NCBI GenBank assembly: GCA_030824805.1
Contig: JAPJRC010000030.1
Coordinates: 1-26,168, forward strand
DNA: 26,168 nucleotides
From: Micavibrio sp.
Lineage (GTDB): Bacteria; Pseudomonadota; Alphaproteobacteria; Micavibrionales; Micavibrionaceae
Direction of reading: 5' to 3'
The notes beneath the pieces were generated by a model, which saw only the letters and a list, made by a program, of their open reading frames with translations, had not been told where the DNA came from and searched no databases. The position numbers were made by a program, and so were the translations under genes. This document shows, one piece after another, positions 1 to 8,050 of this stretch (position 1 is the first letter of the stretch; each line of letters begins with the position of its first letter).

Positions 1-1921
1 GTGCAAGGCGCTGGATCGCGCTTTCAACATCCTTGCCGGCAACGAGCATCAGGTCCGCGAATTCGTCGACGATAACGACGATGTAGGGCAGATCTGTCAG
101 ATCGAGCGGCTGTTCTTCGTATACCGGCTTGCCAGTTTCAGGGTCGAAGCCTGTCTGTACCTTGCGCATCAGGACTTCACCCTTCTTGCGGGCTTCGGCG
201 AGGCGCTGGTTGTAACCATCGATATTGCGGACGCCAAGTTTGGACATGGCGCGGTAACGGTCTTCCATCTCGTTTACCGTCCATTTCAGCGCGACCACGG
301 CCTTGCCGGGTTCGGTAACGACCGGAGAGAGAAGGTGCGGGATGTCGTCGTACACCGAAAGCTCGAGCATCTTCGGGTCGATCATGATGAAACGGCATTT
401 CTCAGGCGGCAGGCGGTAGAGCAGCGAGAGAATCATCGTGTTGACGGCAACGGATTTACCCGAGCCTGTCGTACCGGCGACCAGCAGGTGCGGCATGCGG
501 GCCAAGTCCGCGATGATCGGCGCGCCGCCAATATCTTTTCCGAGAATGAGCGGCAGCTTTGCCGTCGTTTTTTCGTAGTCGCGCGCGGAAATCATTTCGC
601 GCAAATAAACCGTCTGACGGATTTTGTTCGGCAGTTCGATACCGATAACATTGCGGCCCGGAACAACGGCAGCGCGTACCGATACGGCGGACATGGAGCG
701 CGCGATGTCGTCGGAAAGACCGATAACGCGCGATGTTTTCGTGCCCGGTGCGGGTTCGAGTTCATAGAGCGTTACGACAGGACCCGGATTGATCGATTTG
801 ATATCGCCCTTGACGTTGAAATCGCTCAGCACGTTCTGCAAAAGCGTTGCGTTCATCTGCAGAACTTTTTCATCGACCTTCGCGGCTGCGACGTTTTCTT
901 CAATGTCGGCCAGAAGATCCAGCGATGGCAGTTCCCATTCGCCGCCGTCAAACAGCTGGAATTTCTTCTGGCGCCCGCCCTTGCCGGTGCCCTTCGTGGT
1001 TTGCTTGGGCTTATTGACGCGTATGTTACGGGGGGACTCGTCTTCATCCTCCTCTTCTTCGTCCTCTTCGCCTTCCCCGTATTCTTCCTCTTCCTCGTCG
1101 GACTCTTCGTCCTCTTCTTCTTCGTCTTCATCCTCGTCGTTTTCGAGAACGATCTCGCCATCATCGTCATCGCTTTCCAGCGGCGGGATAATGGGCTTGC
1201 GCGGCTTTTTCGGTTTTTCTTCGGGCTCGTAGGAAGAATCCGCATAATGGCGGACCCAGTTTACAAACGATGTGGCGCCGTCATACAGCGCGTATCCCAC
1301 AGCCATGACAATATTCACTATCAAGGCACCGATCCATTTTAATTCGGCAAGGCCCACAGTGAAAGCCACGCAGCAAAGCGCGAAAGCGACCACAGCCCAG
1401 ATGCCGGCCATGAATCCCAACCCACCGAAGCGCCCGATCATATCGGCGCTTCCCTGCAGCATCATCATGCCGCCGCTGCCACCGAGATAGGAATTGGCCA
1501 TCCAGTCGCCCGAAGGCAGGCGCGCGAACGCCGCCGCCGCCGCGAGGGCACCAAACACCATGGCGGAAAAACGCAGCCAAACGGGCGAGAGGGAGCGCCT
1601 TGCCATCATCGCCCAGCCCCATGCTATCAACGTCGCACCGAAGACACAGCCGCCAAGGCCCAATGTCTGCAGCAGAAGATCCGCGGTCGAAGCGCCGGTT
1701 TCGCCCATCCAGTTTTGTACATTGTTCGAAGTTGCCGTCCCGCGCGACGGGTCGGCACGGTTATAGCTTGCGATGGCCAGCATGATAAAAGCGCCGCAGG
1801 CGAGCAGAAAAATCGCCGTCGCATCGATGATGCGCCTTGCGACAAATGCCTGAACGGGGTCGGGAAAGATACGCGCCATCCGGCTTTTCGGGGTGCGTTT
1901 TACTTTGTATTTTCTGGCCAT
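1..1921 (-). CDS. ftsK: DNA translocase FtsK (3' end outside window)
   Basis: Membrane-anchored hexameric ATPase that pumps chromosomal DNA through the division septum and aids dimer resolution. About 640 residues are visible; the rest of the motor and the DNA-reading gamma domain lie beyond position 1. Reading from the ATG at 1921: four hydrophobic helices in the first ~220 residues, a strongly acidic Asp/Glu linker at residues ~249-296 (nt ~1030-1176), then the alpha/beta motor. Walker A GTTGSGKS is at residues 483-490 (nt 452-475) and Walker B VVIVDEFADLM near residues 613-623. The motor sequence (MIDPKMLELSVYDDIPHL) is typical FtsK/SpoIIIE. The Shine-Dalgarno before the ATG is weak (AAGAAG), but the reading frame begins naturally there. 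Plus-strand ORFs inside it are shadows; its divergent neighbour at 2144 has a CtrA box in the shared upstream region. Confidence 0.96.
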   Translation of the reverse strand, partial: MARKYKVKRTPKSRMARIFPDPVQAFVARRIIDATAIFLLACGAFIMLAIASYNRADPSRGTATSNNVQNWMGETGASTADLLLQTLGLGGCVFGATLIAWGWAMMARRSLSPVWLRFSAMVFGALAAAAAFARLPSGDWMANSYLGGSGGMMMLQGSADMIGRFGGLGFMAGIWAVVAFALCCVAFTVGLAELKWIGALIVNIVMAVGYALYDGATSFVNWVRHYADSSYEPEEKPKKPRKPIIPPLESDDDDGEIVLENDEDEDEEEEDEESDEEEEEYGEGEEDEEEEDEDESPRNIRVNKPKQTTKGTGKGGRQKKFQLFDGGEWELPSLDLLADIEENVAAAKVDEKVLQMNATLLQNVLSDFNVKGDIKSINPGPVVTLYELEPAPGTKTSRVIGLSDDIARSMSAVSVRAAVVPGRNVIGIELPNKIRQTVYLREMISARDYEKTTAKLPLILGKDIGGAPIIADLARMPHLLVAGTTGSGKSVAVNTMILSLLYRLPPEKCRFIMIDPKMLELSVYDDIPHLLSPVVTEPGKAVVALKWTVNEMEDRYRAMSKLGVRNIDGYNQRLAEARKKGEVLMRKVQTGFDPETGKPVYEEQPLDLTDLPYIVVIVDEFADLMLVAGKDVESAIQRLA

Positions 1922-2067
1922 GGAATCGTACTTCTTGAAATGACTATGACAGGAGGGGATTGTGTACCGCATCCTGCGGCGTGAATCAGTCGTTACATTC
2001 TAATGTCGCCGGTTCAAAATCTCAAGGAAACAGGCGGCTTATAAGCAAAGCCTTATCTATCTTGTCT

Positions 2068-2083
2068 TTAAGTTTTTGTTAAC
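2068..2083 (+). promoter_or_regulatory. Candidate CtrA binding site TTAA-N7-TTAAC
   Basis: TTAA at 2068-2071, seven bases, then TTAAC at 2079-2083: a perfect match to the alphaproteobacterial cell-cycle regulator CtrA consensus. It lies 60 bp upstream of the ATG at 2144 and about 147 bp upstream of the divergent ftsK start. Orientation and distance suit the plus-strand gene best, but control of ftsK cannot be excluded. No convincing -35/-10 pair is visible beside it. Confidence 0.6.
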
Positions 2084-2143
2084 GATTTTCCGGCTACCGT
2101 AGTCGTAGGGAACATTCGTTCCTGTCATTTTCAAGAGGTCATT

Positions 2144-2488
2144 ATGGCACAGGCTCCTGCCGCACAAATCGAATACACGATTTACACGTTCGACATGCCC
2201 ACCCCCAAGCAAAAGGGTGATAACAGCTGGAAAAAACACAGCTCGCTTGATGACATGATGAAAGCCATGACAGAAGCTGAAAGCCTGCATCAGACGCAAA
2301 AATACCAGAAAATCGAAGTTAAAAAGAAGTTCTTCGACCAAAAGAAGAACCGCACAGTCGATATGACGCTGAAAACCTTCGAAACAAAGCCGAAAAAAGA
2401 CTATACGATGCTTTTTTTGATCCTTTTGGCGGTTTTCGGCACCGGTGGCGCCTTCGCGCTGAGCTTTTTCCTCACCAAAGGCTTGTAA
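2144..2488 (+). CDS. Small hypothetical protein with C-terminal membrane anchor
   Basis: I do not recognise a family. The 114-residue product has a charged, lysine-rich cytoplasmic-type body and one hydrophobic helix at residues ~88-110 (MLFLILLAVFGTGGAFALSF), ending in a short KGL tail, so it looks like a tail-anchored inner-membrane protein. The start is supported by an AAGAGG Shine-Dalgarno at 2133-2138, six bases before the ATG. The upstream CtrA box suggests cell-cycle or polar-development control. The minus-strand ORF over the same bases has no ribosome site and is judged a shadow. Function unknown. Confidence 0.75.
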   Translation: MAQAPAAQIEYTIYTFDMPTPKQKGDNSWKKHSSLDDMMKAMTEAESLHQTQKYQKIEVKKKFFDQKKNRTVDMTLKTFETKPKKDYTMLFLILLAVFGTGGAFALSFFLTKGL

Positions 2489-2506
2489 TAGACTATTTGC
2501 ACGCTA

Positions 2507-2522
2507 TATACCGGTCCTTAAC
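2507..2522 (+). promoter_or_regulatory. Degenerate CtrA-like site TATA-N7-TTAAC
   Basis: TATA at 2507-2510, seven bases, then TTAAC at 2518-2522: one mismatch to the CtrA consensus. It sits 47 bp before the ATG at 2570, a spacing similar to the perfect box before the gene at 2144. Alone it would be weak; the parallel arrangement makes it worth noting. Confidence 0.25.
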
Positions 2523-2569
2523 GATTATGTGAATAAAATCAGCATAATATTATTAAGGAAAGAGTTTTC

Positions 2570-3028
2570 ATGTATCAGGATTTGCGTTTTTTTGGCCATT
2601 ATATTTATGAAGCCGGCGGCTACGAGCGCGCGCAAGCGGTCGTGCGCAACGAAATGAAAGAACGTAAGCCCGATGCCGACGCGCCTGGCGGATATGCGCC
2701 GGACGACAATTTTAAAAAAGAAGCATCACGGTTCGGTGCGGCCTACCGCGAAATGCGAGACAACATGATCGAGCGCGCTAAGGCTGGTGAAAAAATTTCC
2801 CGTGATGCGTATGTTACGCTGTGCCGTGCTGAAAGATTGAATATAGAGGCCAACTCCTCTTCAGGCCTTGCTGGTCACAGGCTTAGTTTAATGGAGGCAG
2901 GCAAAAATCCCTTCGGTTTCCCGGGTATGTCCGATAGCCGTCTGCTAGGCAAATTGACGGGCCATGATCCTGAGGGCGGACCGAGAGAAAGATTTTCCGT
3001 CTCCATAGATCACAAGTTGGGACGCTGA
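2570..3028 (+). CDS. Hypothetical protein, 152 residues
   Basis: Not recognised. The product is a soluble, highly charged protein without signal peptide or membrane helix. The middle (residues ~50-100) is predicted helical and rich in Arg, Glu and Ala; the last third is Gly/Ser/Pro rich. A good Shine-Dalgarno (AAGGAAAGAG, about 2555-2564) precedes the ATG, and a degenerate CtrA-like box lies further upstream. The stop codon TGA (3026-3028) directly abuts the stop of the convergent 59-codon gene, with no base between. Codon use is somewhat more AT-rich than in the flanking housekeeping genes, which could mean a recent or poorly expressed gene. Confidence 0.7.
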   Translation: MYQDLRFFGHYIYEAGGYERAQAVVRNEMKERKPDADAPGGYAPDDNFKKEASRFGAAYREMRDNMIERAKAGEKISRDAYVTLCRAERLNIEANSSSGLAGHRLSLMEAGKNPFGFPGMSDSRLLGKLTGHDPEGGPRERFSVSIDHKLGR

Positions 3029-3208
3029 TTAAGCCCCGTCGTCGATGACGCCCGTTGGCTGGTGTTCCACCAAATCCGCGACCTGTTCAAACACACGCGA
3101 ATTTTCATCCATCTGGATTTTCAGGGGCGGGTTCTGATCCCCGATCGTCTTGAAAAAGACAGCTGCATCGCGCAGCAATTTTGCCGCAAGTTGTGCATGT
3201 GTAATCAT
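3029..3208 (-). CDS. Conserved-looking small protein, 59 residues
   Basis: A short minus-strand frame starts at the ATG whose first base is 3208 and stops at TAA (3031-3029). It begins MITHAQLAAKLLRDAAVFFK and ends ADLVEHQPTGVIDDGA. A GGGG Shine-Dalgarno lies about seven bases upstream (near 3216-3219). The amphipathic N-terminal helix and acidic C-terminal half look like a real soluble protein, and I have the impression of similar ~60-residue hypothetical proteins in other alphaproteobacteria, which I could not verify. Between its start and the end of pheA lie 77 AT-rich bases with nothing recognisable. Function unknown. Confidence 0.65.
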   Translation of the reverse strand: MITHAQLAAKLLRDAAVFFKTIGDQNPPLKIQMDENSRVFEQVADLVEHQPTGVIDDGA

Positions 3209-3286
3209 GAATGACCCCGTTTGGTTTTATTCTTCTACGCTACAATACCATAGAAAAGTTAAAGGAATCAAAGCGCTATTTAAGGG

Positions 3287-4135
3287 CTACAATTTGCGCA
3301 ACGGGCTGGCCGGATATGTGCCCAGAATGGTGACTTGCTTGGCGAAGAAACCCAGCTCTTCCATCGCAAGTTGCAGCGGACGTTGTTCCGGATGCCCCAC
3401 GACATCGACATAAAATTGCGCAACCTGGAATTCAGGGTTTACGTATGATTCCAGCTTCACCATGTTGATGCCGTTGGTGGCAAAACCGCCCATCGCTTTG
3501 TACAAAGCGGCCGGTATGTTCCGAACCGAAAAGATGAAACTGGTTATATAGGTTTGTTCTTCGTTGAGTTTTGGAACATTCAGTTCTTTCGACAGCACAA
3601 CAAAACGCGTGGTGTTGTGATCCGCATCCTGAACATCCTTGCGCAGCACATCCAGCCCGTAGATTTCACCCGCGAGCGAAGATGCGATAGCGGCATGCTC
3701 TTTGTCGGCTTTTCGCGACACTTCTTCGGCGGCGCCAGCCGTATCGGCATGCACGAACGGTTTCAGGCCCAGCTCTTTGATAACCTTGCGACACTGCGGT
3801 AGCGCGTGCAGATGCGAGTGGACATATTTGATATCGGACAGGGTCGAACCTTTTACGCCCAGGAGCGTATGCTCGATTTTCAGGAAATGCTCGTTGATGA
3901 TCGACAGGCCGCTTTTCGGCATGAGGTGGTGCACATCGGCGACCCGCCCTGCAAGCGTATTGTCCACCGGAATCATGGCAAGGTCGGCACCGCTTGTTTG
4001 AACGGCCGCAAACGCCTCTTCAAACGTGTTGCAGGGCACCGTTTCAAGGCCGGGAAACAGCTCGCGGCAAGCAATATCGGAATAAGCGCCGTGCGCCCCC
4101 TGAAACGAAATTTTCTTTGCGTTATCCTTAGCCAT
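3287..4135 (-). CDS. pheA: Prephenate dehydratase
   Basis: Converts prephenate to phenylpyruvate in phenylalanine synthesis; cytosolic. The 282-residue product is the monofunctional form: catalytic PDT domain (residues ~8-185) followed by a C-terminal ACT domain (~193-275). Visible motifs are the substrate-binding IPVDNTLAGRV near residue 60, ASSLAGEIYGLD near 151 and the catalytic TTRF at 175-178. In the ACT domain the usual GALV and ESRP phenylalanine-binding motifs read AALY and LESY, the pattern I associate with alphaproteobacterial enzymes. There is no chorismate mutase domain. An AAGGG lies about 11 bases before the ATG. It is monocistronic as far as seen, divergent from the cytochrome gene across 141 bp. 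Confidence 0.96.
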   Translation of the reverse strand: MAKDNAKKISFQGAHGAYSDIACRELFPGLETVPCNTFEEAFAAVQTSGADLAMIPVDNTLAGRVADVHHLMPKSGLSIINEHFLKIEHTLLGVKGSTLSDIKYVHSHLHALPQCRKVIKELGLKPFVHADTAGAAEEVSRKADKEHAAIASSLAGEIYGLDVLRKDVQDADHNTTRFVVLSKELNVPKLNEEQTYITSFIFSVRNIPAALYKAMGGFATNGINMVKLESYVNPEFQVAQFYVDVVGHPEQRPLQLAMEELGFFAKQVTILGTYPASPLRKL

Positions 4136-4276
4136 ATCCGTGGCAGCCCTTGATTTTTTTTCAGCCTGACTTTAAACCGTAGTACCAGCTTGCGCCTCGA
4201 CGGCGGAAGCACTCTGGTATAGGCTTAAACGCCAAATTTATGCAAGACATCAGTTCCTTATAAAAAGGGGTCCCCC

Positions 4277-4957
4277 ATGGGCGGTATGGAGTTCAACAAG
4301 ATTTTTGCAGCCGTGCTGGTCGCGGGCATTATTGCCATGCTCGGCGGTTTCGTTGCGAAACAGCTGGTCCATCCGCACAAGCTCGAGCAAAACGCCTATA
4401 ATATCGAGGCGGTAGAAGAGGTTGCCGGCGGTGCCGCAGCCCCCGCAGGACCGGATCCTATTCTCGCAATGCTGGCAACAGCCGATGCCGCAAAGGGCGA
4501 GAAAATCGCCAAAGCCTGCGCGGCCTGCCACACATTTACAAAAGGCGGCCCCAACGGCGTTGGCCCGAATCTATACGGCGTATTGGGCGGTCCGAAAGAC
4601 CATGCCGCAGGATTTGCCTATTCCGGCGCGCTGTTGGAAGTCGGTGGTAACACATGGACGTATGCCGAACTGAACAAATTCCTCTACAAGCCGAAAGCCT
4701 ACGCCAAAAATACGAAAATGAGCTATGCCGGTTTGAAAAAACCGGAAGACCGTGCGGCTCTGATCGCATGGTTGCGCGCGCAAGCCGATGCGCCTAAGGC
4801 TTTGCCGTCCGATGCTGAAATCGCTGCCGAGCAGGCTGAACTGGCACCACCAGCCGACCCAGCCGTTGCCGCAGCAGGCGAAGAAGCCAAAGCTGCCACC
4901 GATGCCGCTACGCCGGATGTCCCTGCCAAATCGCCGGACCAGAAAGTGGCTCACTAA
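4277..4957 (+). CDS. cycM: Membrane-anchored class I cytochrome c (CycM type)
   Basis: Electron carrier, probably between the bc1 complex and terminal oxidase on the periplasmic face. An uncleaved N-terminal helix (residues ~8-30) anchors it, followed by an Ala/Pro/Glu linker and one haem domain (residues ~68-170). The haem site is CAACH (C81, C84, H85); M148 in NTKMSYAG is the likely axial methionine. After the haem domain there is an unusual Ala/Pro/Glu-rich disordered tail of about 55 residues. A GGGG Shine-Dalgarno (around 4266-4269) sits seven bases before the ATG at 4277; an internal ATG at 4286 is possible. The symbol rests on architecture, so another c-type cytochrome name may apply. 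Confidence 0.88.
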   Translation: MGGMEFNKIFAAVLVAGIIAMLGGFVAKQLVHPHKLEQNAYNIEAVEEVAGGAAAPAGPDPILAMLATADAAKGEKIAKACAACHTFTKGGPNGVGPNLYGVLGGPKDHAAGFAYSGALLEVGGNTWTYAELNKFLYKPKAYAKNTKMSYAGLKKPEDRAALIAWLRAQADAPKALPSDAEIAAEQAELAPPADPAVAAAGEEAKAATDAATPDVPAKSPDQKVAH

Positions 4958-4977
4958 ATCTTCGAGATTTGAAAAAT

Positions 4978-5004
4978 GCCCTCCTAATTGGAGGGCGTTT
5001 TTTT
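4978..5004. terminator. Bidirectional intrinsic terminator, cycM/holC
   Basis: Perfect seven-base stem GCCCTCC (4978-4984) / GGAGGGC (4990-4996), loop TAATT, followed by a seven-T run at 4998-5004 and preceded by five A at 4972-4976. It can end the cytochrome transcript on the plus strand and the holC operon on the minus strand; the holC stop codon lies at its edge (5003-5005). Confidence 0.9.
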
Positions 5005-5455
5005 ATGCCTTCTGTTCCCAGCCACCCGTTTCGGTCTGCTGCCAGTAGGTGATGGTGTGCCCTGCGGCCTTGTATTCCTTCCAGCGCAAACGTCCCGCCT
5101 GTACGGCTTCATCGTCGTTGCCATCGAGAAAATCGCAACAAAGTGCAAAATCAACGATATTTTCGGGGACGGTTTGAGCATTGCAGAGGACGAGCATGTC
5201 CGCCGCATTCGGATTTTCATTCGATGCGGTCAGATAAACCGGCTGTCTCTTGCTATGCCCATCCGCTTTTACGCCATGCGGCAGGAAGCTATCCGGATTG
5301 TATGTCCACAAATGTTCGTTGAAATGACGTACTTGCTCATCGTTGGCAAAGCGGACGACAGCCTTGCGTCCGCCCGAAAGCGCTTTCATCAGAATGGCAG
5401 GTAACGCCTGTTCCAAAGACTGTGTCACAAGGTGATAGAAACGTACCTCACTCAT
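5003..5455 (-). CDS. holC: DNA polymerase III chi subunit
   Basis: Clamp-loader accessory subunit that binds psi and SSB at the replication fork. The 150-residue product has the HolC fold pattern: an N-terminal strand MSEVRFYHL, an alpha/beta core with LWTYNPDSFLPHG and the segment KRQPVYLT, and a variable C-terminal tail ending TITYWQQTETGGWEQKA. Length matches the family (about 145-150). The ATG overlaps the epmB stop by four bases (ATGA), so translation is coupled. Alphaproteobacteria commonly carry holC next to pepA; here epmB is inserted between them. Confidence 0.93.
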   Translation of the reverse strand: MSEVRFYHLVTQSLEQALPAILMKALSGGRKAVVRFANDEQVRHFNEHLWTYNPDSFLPHGVKADGHSKRQPVYLTASNENPNAADMLVLCNAQTVPENIVDFALCCDFLDGNDDEAVQAGRLRWKEYKAAGHTITYWQQTETGGWEQKA

Positions 5456-6432
5456 ACTTCCCCCTTGGGCGGATAGGCATGTGTATGCCCGTTTATGTCC
5501 GTGACTTTGTATGTGCTGTCCGCAAGTTCTTCGACATAGGATGCGTTGAGCGGTACTTTTCCATAGCCGCCCGGAATGTCGAGTACGTATGTGGGATATG
5601 CTAGCCCTGTAACACGGCCGCGCAGCTTGCGCATGATATCCTGTCCCTCTTTAATGCTAAGGCGGAAGTGCGACGTACCTGGCGCCATGTCAGGATGATG
5701 CAGATAATACGGTTTTACGCGGTTGGCGAGAAGCGTGCGAAACAACTGTTCCAGCACGTCTGCTTCGTTGTTGATGTCTTTCAATAGGACGGTTTGCGAA
5801 AGCAGTACGGCGCCACTATGGGACAGACGCTGAAACGCCGCCTTGATGTTGTCGTCTATCTCTTGCGGATGGTTGACGTGCAGGACGATGTAGATGGCTT
5901 TGGTCTGCGCGCGCAGAAGGGCGACAAGTTCCTCATCGATCCGGCTGGGCTGTACGAGCGGCGCACGCGTGTGAAACCGGATGATATCCAGATGATCGAT
6001 GGCACCCAGCGCCGACAACACATCACCAAGCCTGCGATTGGACAGAGTTAACGGATCTCCGCCGGAAAGAATAATTTCACGAATCTGCGGATTTGCGCGG
6101 ATATAATTTAAAGCGTCCCCTATTTCAAATGGCGAAAGAACACCTTCTCCTTTGCCGACCATCTCCTTGCGAAAGCAAAAACGGCAATAAACTGCGCAGG
6201 TATCCGTAATTTTTAAGAGCACGCGGTCAGGATAGCGATGAACCAAACCCTTGGTGGGAGAATGTGCATTGTCGCCGATCGGATCTGCATCTTCTTCGGG
6301 CAGAATAATGTTTTCCCGATCATCGGGAAGATACTGGCGTGCGACCGCATCATCCGGGGACAGGATGGTATGATCGACCTGTTCCGGCAGTTTTAATGCG
6401 GGATCGGTTTTACGGATGGCGGGTTTGCGCAT
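5452..6432 (-). CDS. epmB: EF-P beta-lysylation protein EpmB / lysine 2,3-aminomutase family
   Basis: Radical SAM, PLP-dependent enzyme that isomerises lysine to beta-lysine; EpmB makes (R)-beta-lysine for EpmA to attach to elongation factor P. The 326-residue product has the [4Fe-4S] motif C79-x3-C83-x2-C86 (TDTCAVYCRFCF), the SAM-contacting SGGDPL at 123-128, and PGGYGKVPL with K292 as the likely PLP lysine. It lacks the long C-terminal extension of clostridial KamA, so EpmB is preferred. efp and epmA are not in the window, leaving catabolic lysine 2,3-aminomutase as an alternative. It is coupled to pepA (TGATG, one-base overlap) and to holC (ATGA). Confidence 0.85.
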   Translation of the reverse strand: MRKPAIRKTDPALKLPEQVDHTILSPDDAVARQYLPDDRENIILPEEDADPIGDNAHSPTKGLVHRYPDRVLLKITDTCAVYCRFCFRKEMVGKGEGVLSPFEIGDALNYIRANPQIREIILSGGDPLTLSNRRLGDVLSALGAIDHLDIIRFHTRAPLVQPSRIDEELVALLRAQTKAIYIVLHVNHPQEIDDNIKAAFQRLSHSGAVLLSQTVLLKDINNEADVLEQLFRTLLANRVKPYYLHHPDMAPGTSHFRLSIKEGQDIMRKLRGRVTGLAYPTYVLDIPGGYGKVPLNASYVEELADSTYKVTDINGHTHAYPPKGEV

Positions 6433-7946
6433 CAGGCATAGTTATCAAGGACCAGCCTGTAAAGCAAGCGTACGCCAAAGCCGGTAGCACCTTTGGGAAC
6501 GGTGGCTTTTTCGGATTTCATCCAGGCTGTGGCAGCGATGTCGAGGTGCGCCCAAGGCGTGCCGTCCTCAATAAAATGTTCGAGGAAGCCAGCAGCCGAG
6601 CACGCACCGCCATAACGTCCCAGATTTCCAAGGTTCTGCAGATCGGTGACAGAGCCTTTCATCTCATTGCGGTAGGCTTCATCAAGCGGCATACGCCATA
6701 ATTTTTCGCCCGTGGCTTTTGCAGCAGCATCGAGTTGGCTCCAAAGCTTGTCATCGTTCACGAAAGCTCCGGCATATTCGTAGCCCAGAGCTACCATGAT
6801 AGCCCCGGTCAACGTGGCGAGATCGACGATGAGGCGTGGCTTGTAGGTGTTCTGGATATAAGTCAGTGCGTCGCACAGAACCAGACGGCCTTCGGCGTCT
6901 GTGTTGAGCACTTCGATCGTCTTGCCGGACAGCGACGTAATGATATCGGCAGGACGGTAGGAGCGGTCGGACGGCATGTTTTCGGCGAGGCCGACTATAG
7001 CGACGACATCCGTTTTTGCCTTGGATGTCGCAAGCGCCTTCATCAGGCCCACAACCGCGGCAGAACCGCCCATATCCATTTTCATTTCTTCCATACCGGC
7101 GGCGGGCTTGATGGAAATACCGCCCGTGTCGAACGTCACGCCCTTGCCGACAAAGGCCAGAGGCTTCGATCCGGATTTCTTGCCAGTACCATTCCAGCGC
7201 ATGACAACGACGCGCGGCGGACGGATGGAGCCCATGCCGACGGCGAGGTGCGCGCCGAAGCCGAGCTTCGCCATTTTCTTTTCATCGATGACTTCTACCT
7301 GCACGCCGAGCGGCTTCAGTTCCTTGACGAGGATATCGGCATAGCTTTCAGGGTAGAGAATGTTTGGCGCTTCGGAGACGAGGTCACGGGCGAAAACGAC
7401 GCCTTCGGCGATTGCGGCATATTCGACGTGCAACTTGGTAGCGGTCGTATGAGTATCGGTGACAACGGTGATTTCTTTCAAGACGTCCCCGGATTTATCC
7501 TTTTTAGGCTTTGATTTATGCTTGTCGAAGGAATAATCGCGCAGGCGCATACCGGAGGCGAACGCAGCGGCGGCCTCGGCTTCTTTCAAGCCTTCCTTCG
7601 GCGCATCGAACAGGATGGCGGCGGTGCCGGTGGAGATGCTTTTCAGCGCCATAAAGGCTTTACCGCCTGCATTCTCGTACGTTAGCGCGTCCAGCTTGCC
7701 GGCATCGCCAAGCCCGAGCACAACAGCCTGTTTATAACCTGCTGTTTTTGGAAGGATCACCGCAACCACATCACCATGCTTGCCTTTAAAGTTCGGGCGC
7801 GCTTCGAGCGCGGCGGTGATAAGACCACCGGCCTTTTTGTCGAGCGCGGCCGCCTGCGGCAGCAGTTTGGATTTTTCGGTGGCGAATACGATCACAGTAT
7901 CTGTTTTGGCTTTGGGCGACTTGGCGAAGGAGAGGGAGGTGCTCAT
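6432..7946 (-). CDS. pepA: Leucyl aminopeptidase (M17)
   Basis: Cytosolic hexameric di-metal aminopeptidase that trims N-terminal residues; in some bacteria PepA also binds DNA in Xer recombination. The C-terminal catalytic domain shows FVGKGVTFDTGG (metal-binding Lys and Asp), the DMGGSAAV segment and the M17 signature NTDAEGRLVL near residue 345; the N-terminal part is a typical variable macro-like domain. I start at the ATG at 7946 (504 residues); the frame extends to a TTG at 7967, but neither has a clear Shine-Dalgarno. First gene of the coupled pepA-epmB-holC operon, divergent from lptF over 104 bp. Confidence 0.95.
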   Translation of the reverse strand: MSTSLSFAKSPKAKTDTVIVFATEKSKLLPQAAALDKKAGGLITAALEARPNFKGKHGDVVAVILPKTAGYKQAVVLGLGDAGKLDALTYENAGGKAFMALKSISTGTAAILFDAPKEGLKEAEAAAAFASGMRLRDYSFDKHKSKPKKDKSGDVLKEITVVTDTHTTATKLHVEYAAIAEGVVFARDLVSEAPNILYPESYADILVKELKPLGVQVEVIDEKKMAKLGFGAHLAVGMGSIRPPRVVVMRWNGTGKKSGSKPLAFVGKGVTFDTGGISIKPAAGMEEMKMDMGGSAAVVGLMKALATSKAKTDVVAIVGLAENMPSDRSYRPADIITSLSGKTIEVLNTDAEGRLVLCDALTYIQNTYKPRLIVDLATLTGAIMVALGYEYAGAFVNDDKLWSQLDAAAKATGEKLWRMPLDEAYRNEMKGSVTDLQNLGNLGRYGGACSAAGFLEHFIEDGTPWAHLDIAATAWMKSEKATVPKGATGFGVRLLYRLVLDNYA

Positions 7947-8050
7947 CGAAGGACTTTTCAAATTCAAGGGTGGATGGACGAACGGATGATATCCGTTTAT
8001 GTAGATAGCATAAATCGATCTGGCCCCAAAACCAGCAGAATAGAGATTTT

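Noticed and set aside
335..1342. Long plus-strand ORF of 335 codons and a serine-rich ORF at 789-1232
   Set aside because: Both are antisense to ftsK; the Phe/Ser runs are the complement of its acidic linker.
1951..2003. Perfect AGGAGG followed by a 13-codon GTG frame between ftsK and the gene at 2144
   Set aside because: Too short to support; may be chance. Could only be revived by ribosome profiling.
3287..3560. Altered ACT motifs of pheA (AALY, LESY instead of GALV, ESRP)
   Set aside because: I recall the same pattern in other alphaproteobacterial prephenate dehydratases, so it is not specific to this organism.
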